From assembly GCA_001275005.1 (NCBI GenBank), contig JWZX01001244.1, positions 1 to 10,975 of the forward strand: a stretch of DNA of 10,975 bases, given 5' to 3'. The position numbers and the translations under genes are program-made. The notes under the pieces are model-generated. The model was not told the origin of the DNA. It did no database searches and saw only the letters and a program-made list of their open reading frames with translations. Positions 7,606 to 10,975 of the stretch are shown one piece after another; within the stretch, counting starts at the first letter, position 1; each line of letters begins with the position of its first letter. The DNA comes from Chrysochromulina tobinii (Eukaryota; Haptophyta; Prymnesiales; Chrysochromulinaceae).

Positions 7606-7665
7606 TAGCGCACAAGGACGGCGAAGCCCCTCCGAGGCGATGCCATCGCCCCGGGGTTCGAAACC
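7606..7665 (+). other. Pol III A-box/B-box-like pair (possible tRNA-derived SINE head, tentative)
   Basis: TAGCGCACAAGG at 7606-7617 is close to an A box, and GGTTCGAAACC at 7655-7665 is a perfect match to the B-box consensus GGTTCGANNCC. Spacing is 49 bp, against about 44 in a standard tRNA gene. The acceptor and anticodon arms of a tRNA cannot be folded, and no T4 terminator follows up to 7860. It is therefore not an intact tRNA gene; a decayed tRNA-derived element or coincidence remains possible. Confidence 0.25.
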
Positions 7666-7880
7666 GTGCGCTGTACGATATGTACACCTATTGTATGAGG
7701 GAAGGTACTTCTCTCAGACCTCTGGAACTGGTACGTTCTGCCGCGCGGGCCTTGCGGCTCGCGCTGCATATAGTACTCGGGTCATATCCTTACCATTCGG
7801 TCCTCATCCACTGGTCCTCAATCACTGTAGACACTGCGTGGCTCGCACTGAGCTTGCCACACGCTACGTAGCTCGTTTAC

Positions 7881-8158
7881 TGCTCTCGACTAGTGAGAGG
7901 CTGTACACTGCTCTCGACTGGTGAGAGGCTTGACACTGCTCTCGACTGATGAGAGGCTTGCTGTACTGTGCGGACGCGAGTGCTCGTGAGAGCGTCGCGC
8001 CGCTGTGCTCTTCGAGAGAGTGCTCTCGACAGGAGAGGCTGTACACTGCTCTCGACTGGTGAGAGGCTTGGCACTGCTCTCGACTGATGAGAGGCTTGCT
8101 GTACTGTGCGGACGCGGGTGCTCGTGAGAGCGTCGCGCCGCTGTGCTCTTCGAGAGAG
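7881..8158. repeat. Tandem duplication of a ~139-bp unit (two copies)
   Basis: Copy one is 7881-8020 (140 bp) and copy two is 8021-8158 (138 bp), directly adjacent. By eye they differ only by a 2-bp indel (TAGTG versus AGG after CTCTCGAC) and two A/G changes. Each copy carries three CTCTCGAC...GAGAG hairpin units, then a unique segment including TGTGCGGACGCG and a further hairpin CTCTTCGAGAG. The array ends 190 bp beyond the stop codon of the minus-strand recombinase gene. Confidence 0.9.
7883..7955. repeat. 28-bp-period hairpin units CTCTCGACTNNTGAGAG (three here, three more at 8023-8093)
   Basis: Units start at 7883, 7911 and 7939 in the first long copy, and at 8023 (shortened), 8049 and 8077 in the second. 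Each has a CTCTC/GAGAG stem around a seven-base loop (GACTAGT, GACTGGT or GACTGAT); only the loop's two variable bases change between full-length units, so the stem is the conserved part. Confidence 0.85.
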
Positions 8159-8270
8159 TCTTGCATGCTCCGCATCCGCGTCAGGTTCTGAGGCGCGCTG
8201 CGCCATCGGAACGGCGGCGGGGGATGCTGCGGTGCTCATGCGGTGCTCGGGGAGCGCTGCATGCCTGCGT

Positions 8271-8286
8271 TCTCGACTAGTGAGGA
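8271..8286. repeat. Degenerate relic of the hairpin unit
   Basis: TCTCGACTAGTGAGGA matches the unit core with a changed end and is followed by GACGCGGGTG, a word also found in the long repeat. The repeat family therefore once extended to within about 60 bp of the recombinase stop codon. Confidence 0.6.
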
Positions 8287-8347
8287 CGCGGGTGCGAGAG
8301 CTGCGGCTGGCTCCGACTAAGGGGAGGGTCGCCGCTAACCTGCTGGT

Positions 8348-10933
8348 CTAGTCGCCGTAATCTCCGTCCACCCCGTCGAGGAGGCCGTCTTTTGCCAGCC
8401 TTGCGGTCATCTCGAGGCGCTCCCGCAGCGTGAATTCGATGGGCGGCTCGTCCAGCACTGGATCGTCCATCTCGGGATTCTCGGCCCATTCCATGGCTGC
8501 CAGCGCTTCGATCGAGTTGTCTTTAACGAGCCGCTGGATGTCACGGGAAACGAAGAAGGCTGTGCGTGCGTCCGCCGCAAAGGCGGCGTCCTGCGCATAC
8601 CTATCCGGGAGCAGGGCGCATCTGAGCTTGTGGCGCTTGAGCTCTGCGGGCTCGGGCACCAACGCCGCGTTCTGGGCCGCGCTGCCGGAGAAGCGGCCTA
8701 GGCCGTGCCGCTCGACTGGTCCGTATCTCATGCGGGCTGCATGCTTCAGCATCATTGGCTTGAGTGAGTGAACCTTGAAGTCCAGCACCGTAGGCGGGGA
8801 GCATGAAAGCGGAGGCAGCGCGAGGAGATACTGCAGGGCTGCGTCGGCGCGTCCTCCCAGGATCGGGCCGTTGGTGAATTCAGAGCCATCCACAGGCGCG
8901 CCGGTGCTCGAGTCGTTGTCGCGTACGAGGAAGCACCCGTCTTCGACGTCTTGGAGAGCTTCGTAGACGGCGTCGATGACACCGCGAGAGCCGTACGCGT
9001 CGAGTACCGGCCCGAAGGCCGGGCGTGCCGACTGCTTGTGCGGCTCGTTGCTCTTGTCGATCTGTACTGCGGTGTATAGAATGCCCTTCTTCTCGGCGAC
9101 TATGGCGCAAGCCTGCGCCTGCTTGAATCTAGACGTCTGCGACGCCACGAGGGCGAACCCGGCGGCAGTGCCGCGTACGACTGGGCTACTGTGGTGCGCT
9201 GCCAGGTAGCACAGCTGTGCGTAGTGCGGCGGCTCGATGGCAGGCGTGGGCGTCGGGGTTGTGGTGCCGAACTTACGCTTCCCAACGAGGGCGTCTCGAG
9301 AGGCATTGGCCATCTTGGCGTTATCGAGAAGGAAGCGCAGCGAGCGGAAGGCCGTCTTTGCAGCGGAGCGCCCGTCGCGTCGCTGCTGCTGGGTAGTGAG
9401 CTCCCTGCCTTCGGCGGCCGCCTTGGCGTGATAGGCTGCGGCTGCCTTGATAGCGTTCACGTTGATGTGGTCCAGGAAGGAGCTGACGAGGTGAGCGGGG
9501 TATACGTCCTCATCTGCGGCCTCGTACTCGCCTTTCGCCTCTGCGAAAGCTCGTAGGCGTGTGAGAGTCGAGAGCGCGCCCTTGAGCGTCGAGACGCCCC
9601 ATCTGGCGAAAAAAGAGATGACCCCATTGGCGCACTCGACGGCGTAGAGCTCGCTGTCGTGGAGCTTCTCCGCGCGCGTGCGGAGGTCCCCGCCTAGGAT
9701 GTCGTGGCACGTCTTCAGGGTCAGGGCTCCGACGAGCTGGCACGCTGCACGCGTCTTGTTGCTCTGGTCTCGCATCGCGGAGGTGATGAGCATGCCGCCC
9801 TTCTTGTTGCGGCCGAGCTGAGGTGGTATAAGTTGCAGTGCTGCGAGGCTTATGGCGCTGCTGGCCTTCGCCCAGGCGGCGCACCTGGCCTCGTGGTCGC
9901 CTTGGAGCGCCACCGCCATGGTGGTTGCGGCCACCATAGGGTACGGCTCGGCGGTCGTTGCATGCGCCGTAGGGAGGGCGGGCTGTGGTCGAACTGGCAG
10001 GTCAGCAAGCGGTGGTCTTCCTGTAAGGAGGAAGACCGCCCTCTGCGAGTGCTGCTCGTGCAGCAGAAACGTGTTCGTATCCGGAGTGAGATCACGGAAA
10101 GAGTTCTCGGTGAGGTAGTCCTTCCTCCGGCTAGGCACGATTGGCTTCCTTTGCCGGCTGTTGGGCTTCGAGCTCGCCGAGCTGGCGGCTGTCGGCTGGC
10201 CGGGAAAGGAGGTCTGCTTGAACCTCTGCAGCTCGATCCGGACTGCGAGCTGCTCTGCCTCGATCGCTCTTGCGACCTGTTCTGCTCTTAGCGCGATGGC
10301 TTCGGCCTCCCTAGTGTGCCGGAGGCTCTCTAGGAGGCGCTCGATCTTGGTCGAAGAGACGACCTGGCTCGCGGAGCTGGCCGTTGCTGCAGACACTGCC
10401 ACGTATGGCACCAACTGTCCGCCATTCGAAGGCCCTGCATCGGTCGGCGTGACCGCCGCTTGGGTTGCAGGGGGCGGGGCGGTTGGATCGGGCCGGCGGA
10501 GCGCGCGCTGGATGAAAGATGAAGGGTAGCTCGACGAAGTGCTTGAGCAGCTAGGGTCATCAGCCCAGAAGTGGTACTCGATGCCCGGGATGCTTTCGTC
10601 GATGCCATGCATGTCACCAACAGGGGTGACGACGGTGACGAGGCGTCCGAGCCCAGGCGGTGCAACGGGGCGACCGCCTGGGGAGACTCCAGCGGCGGCT
10701 CGTTGCGCGCCGGCAGTCGCTCCGTGCGGTTGCGGGCTGGCCAGGCCTGGCCCAAGCCGCGCGTCGTCGGGCATGCCTAGGGCGGATCCTTGCGCGCGCA
10801 CTTGGGGGTGCTCGTGCGGTTCGTCTGGCTGCCGATCGTCTGGCTGGGCAGCGGGGGCGAGGCCACTCGCTTGCGCTGGACCGGTTTCAGAATCACGAAC
10901 GCGCTTCGGGCGCGCTCCGTAGCGCGTCTGCAT
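8348..10933 (-). CDS. Putative tyrosine recombinase of a DIRS/Crypton-like mobile element, possibly 5'-incomplete
   Basis: 861 residues from the ATG at 10933. Residues 1-190 are Pro/Ala/Ser-rich, and 195-240 form a charged, coiled-coil-like helix (KIERLLESLRHTREAEAIAL). Residues ~435-545 (FFARWGVSTLKGALSTLTRLRAFAEA ... FRSLRFLLDNAK) resemble the helical core-binding domain of tyrosine recombinases. The catalytic half follows: SRFKQ (R602), VQIDKS (K627), VHSLKPMMLKHAA (H722, with K725 at the usual Arg position), ERHGLGRFSGS (H743) and LPDRYAQD (Y779). Offsets from R602 to K627, H722 and H743 are +25, +120 and +141, close to Cre's +28, +116 and +142; the Tyr is later (+177 versus +151) because of a ~26-residue insertion. 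No reverse transcriptase or transposase is in the window, but the frame stays open upstream to 10975, so the true start may lie outside. Assignment rests on motif order, not a search; a cellular protein of this fold is the alternative. Confidence 0.55.
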   Translation of the reverse strand: MQTRYGARPKRVRDSETGPAQASGLAPAAQPDDRQPDEPHEHPQVRAQGSALGMPDDARLGPGLASPQPHGATAGAQRAAAGVSPGGRPVAPPGLGRLVTVVTPVGDMHGIDESIPGIEYHFWADDPSCSSTSSSYPSSFIQRALRRPDPTAPPPATQAAVTPTDAGPSNGGQLVPYVAVSAATASSASQVVSSTKIERLLESLRHTREAEAIALRAEQVARAIEAEQLAVRIELQRFKQTSFPGQPTAASSASSKPNSRQRKPIVPSRRKDYLTENSFRDLTPDTNTFLLHEQHSQRAVFLLTGRPPLADLPVRPQPALPTAHATTAEPYPMVAATTMAVALQGDHEARCAAWAKASSAISLAALQLIPPQLGRNKKGGMLITSAMRDQSNKTRAACQLVGALTLKTCHDILGGDLRTRAEKLHDSELYAVECANGVISFFARWGVSTLKGALSTLTRLRAFAEAKGEYEAADEDVYPAHLVSSFLDHINVNAIKAAAAYHAKAAAEGRELTTQQQRRDGRSAAKTAFRSLRFLLDNAKMANASRDALVGKRKFGTTTPTPTPAIEPPHYAQLCYLAAHHSSPVVRGTAAGFALVASQTSRFKQAQACAIVAEKKGILYTAVQIDKSNEPHKQSARPAFGPVLDAYGSRGVIDAVYEALQDVEDGCFLVRDNDSSTGAPVDGSEFTNGPILGGRADAALQYLLALPPLSCSPPTVLDFKVHSLKPMMLKHAARMRYGPVERHGLGRFSGSAAQNAALVPEPAELKRHKLRCALLPDRYAQDAAFAADARTAFFVSRDIQRLVKDNSIEALAAMEWAENPEMDDPVLDEPPIEFTLRERLEMTARLAKDGLLDGVDGDYGD

Positions 10934-10975
10934 GCCGCGAGTCAGCGGCTTGCTTTCGCATTGGAGGATTCCGTC

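Larger units (their letters stand above)
7340..8347. other. 1-kb intergenic region, structure-rich, no supported protein gene
   Basis: This region separates the start of the membrane-protein gene from the 3' end of the recombinase gene. From left to right it holds a T-rich presumed promoter flank (7340-7500), a cluster of inverted repeats (7566-7686), an imperfect 14-bp tandem duplication (7799-7812, 7813-7826) and the large hairpin-rich tandem array (7881-8158) with a degenerate relic near 8271-8286. Plus- and minus-strand open frames here are repeat-derived or lack any domain. Confidence 0.6.

Noticed and set aside
7599-7675. Intact tRNA gene
   Set aside because: The B box is perfect, but the 5' and 3' acceptor segments do not pair, the T stem has a mismatch and no anticodon arm can be drawn.
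7881-8158. CRISPR-like array
   Set aside because: The repeats are only 28 bp apart with no unique spacers, the whole unit is duplicated, and the context is eukaryotic.
7864-8239. Minus-strand frames of 103 and 120 residues with repeated SRALASAQYSKPLISREQC-type peptides
   Set aside because: Two different frames are both open through the same hairpin-rich tandem DNA repeat, so the openness reflects the repeat rather than coding.

Overview
The window looks like nuclear DNA of a GC-rich unicellular eukaryote. The evidence is one gene with a clean GT-AG intron, several very long intronless reading frames with G/C-rich third positions, 0.3-1 kb non-coding spacers rich in short repeats, and large proteins that mix recognisable domains with low-complexity stretches. 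A microalga, for example a haptophyte, is my best guess, but this is inference: there is no rRNA, plastid gene or other marker to settle it.

Layout: (1) 1-1102, plus strand: the 3' part of a secreted-type glycerophosphodiester phosphodiesterase (GDPD) gene, two exons around a 97-bp intron; its 5' end lies off the window. (2) 1103-2047: convergent spacer with a 63-bp-period tandem repeat. (3) 2048-5137, minus strand: a ~1029-residue protein with an intact 2-oxoglutarate/Fe(II) dioxygenase site near its N-terminus, an SH3-like patch, two tandem WWE-like modules and a short basic nuclear-localisation-like motif. (4) 5408-7339, minus: a 643-residue protein with about seven membrane spans and a long Ser/Pro-rich N-terminal region; family not recognised. 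(5) 7340-8347: a 1-kb spacer holding three consecutive inverted repeats next to Pol III-box-like sequences, then a 139-bp tandem duplication packed with CTCTC...GAGAG hairpin units. (6) 8348-10933, minus, frame still open at the window edge: an 861-residue protein whose C-terminal half reads as a divergent tyrosine recombinase, probably from a DIRS/Crypton-type mobile element.

The first three genes show no obvious shared pathway; they look like ordinary nuclear neighbours. The recombinase and the hairpin repeat array just beyond its stop codon may belong together as the 3' part of a mobile element; that repeat region and the dioxygenase/WWE protein are the most interesting parts of the window.
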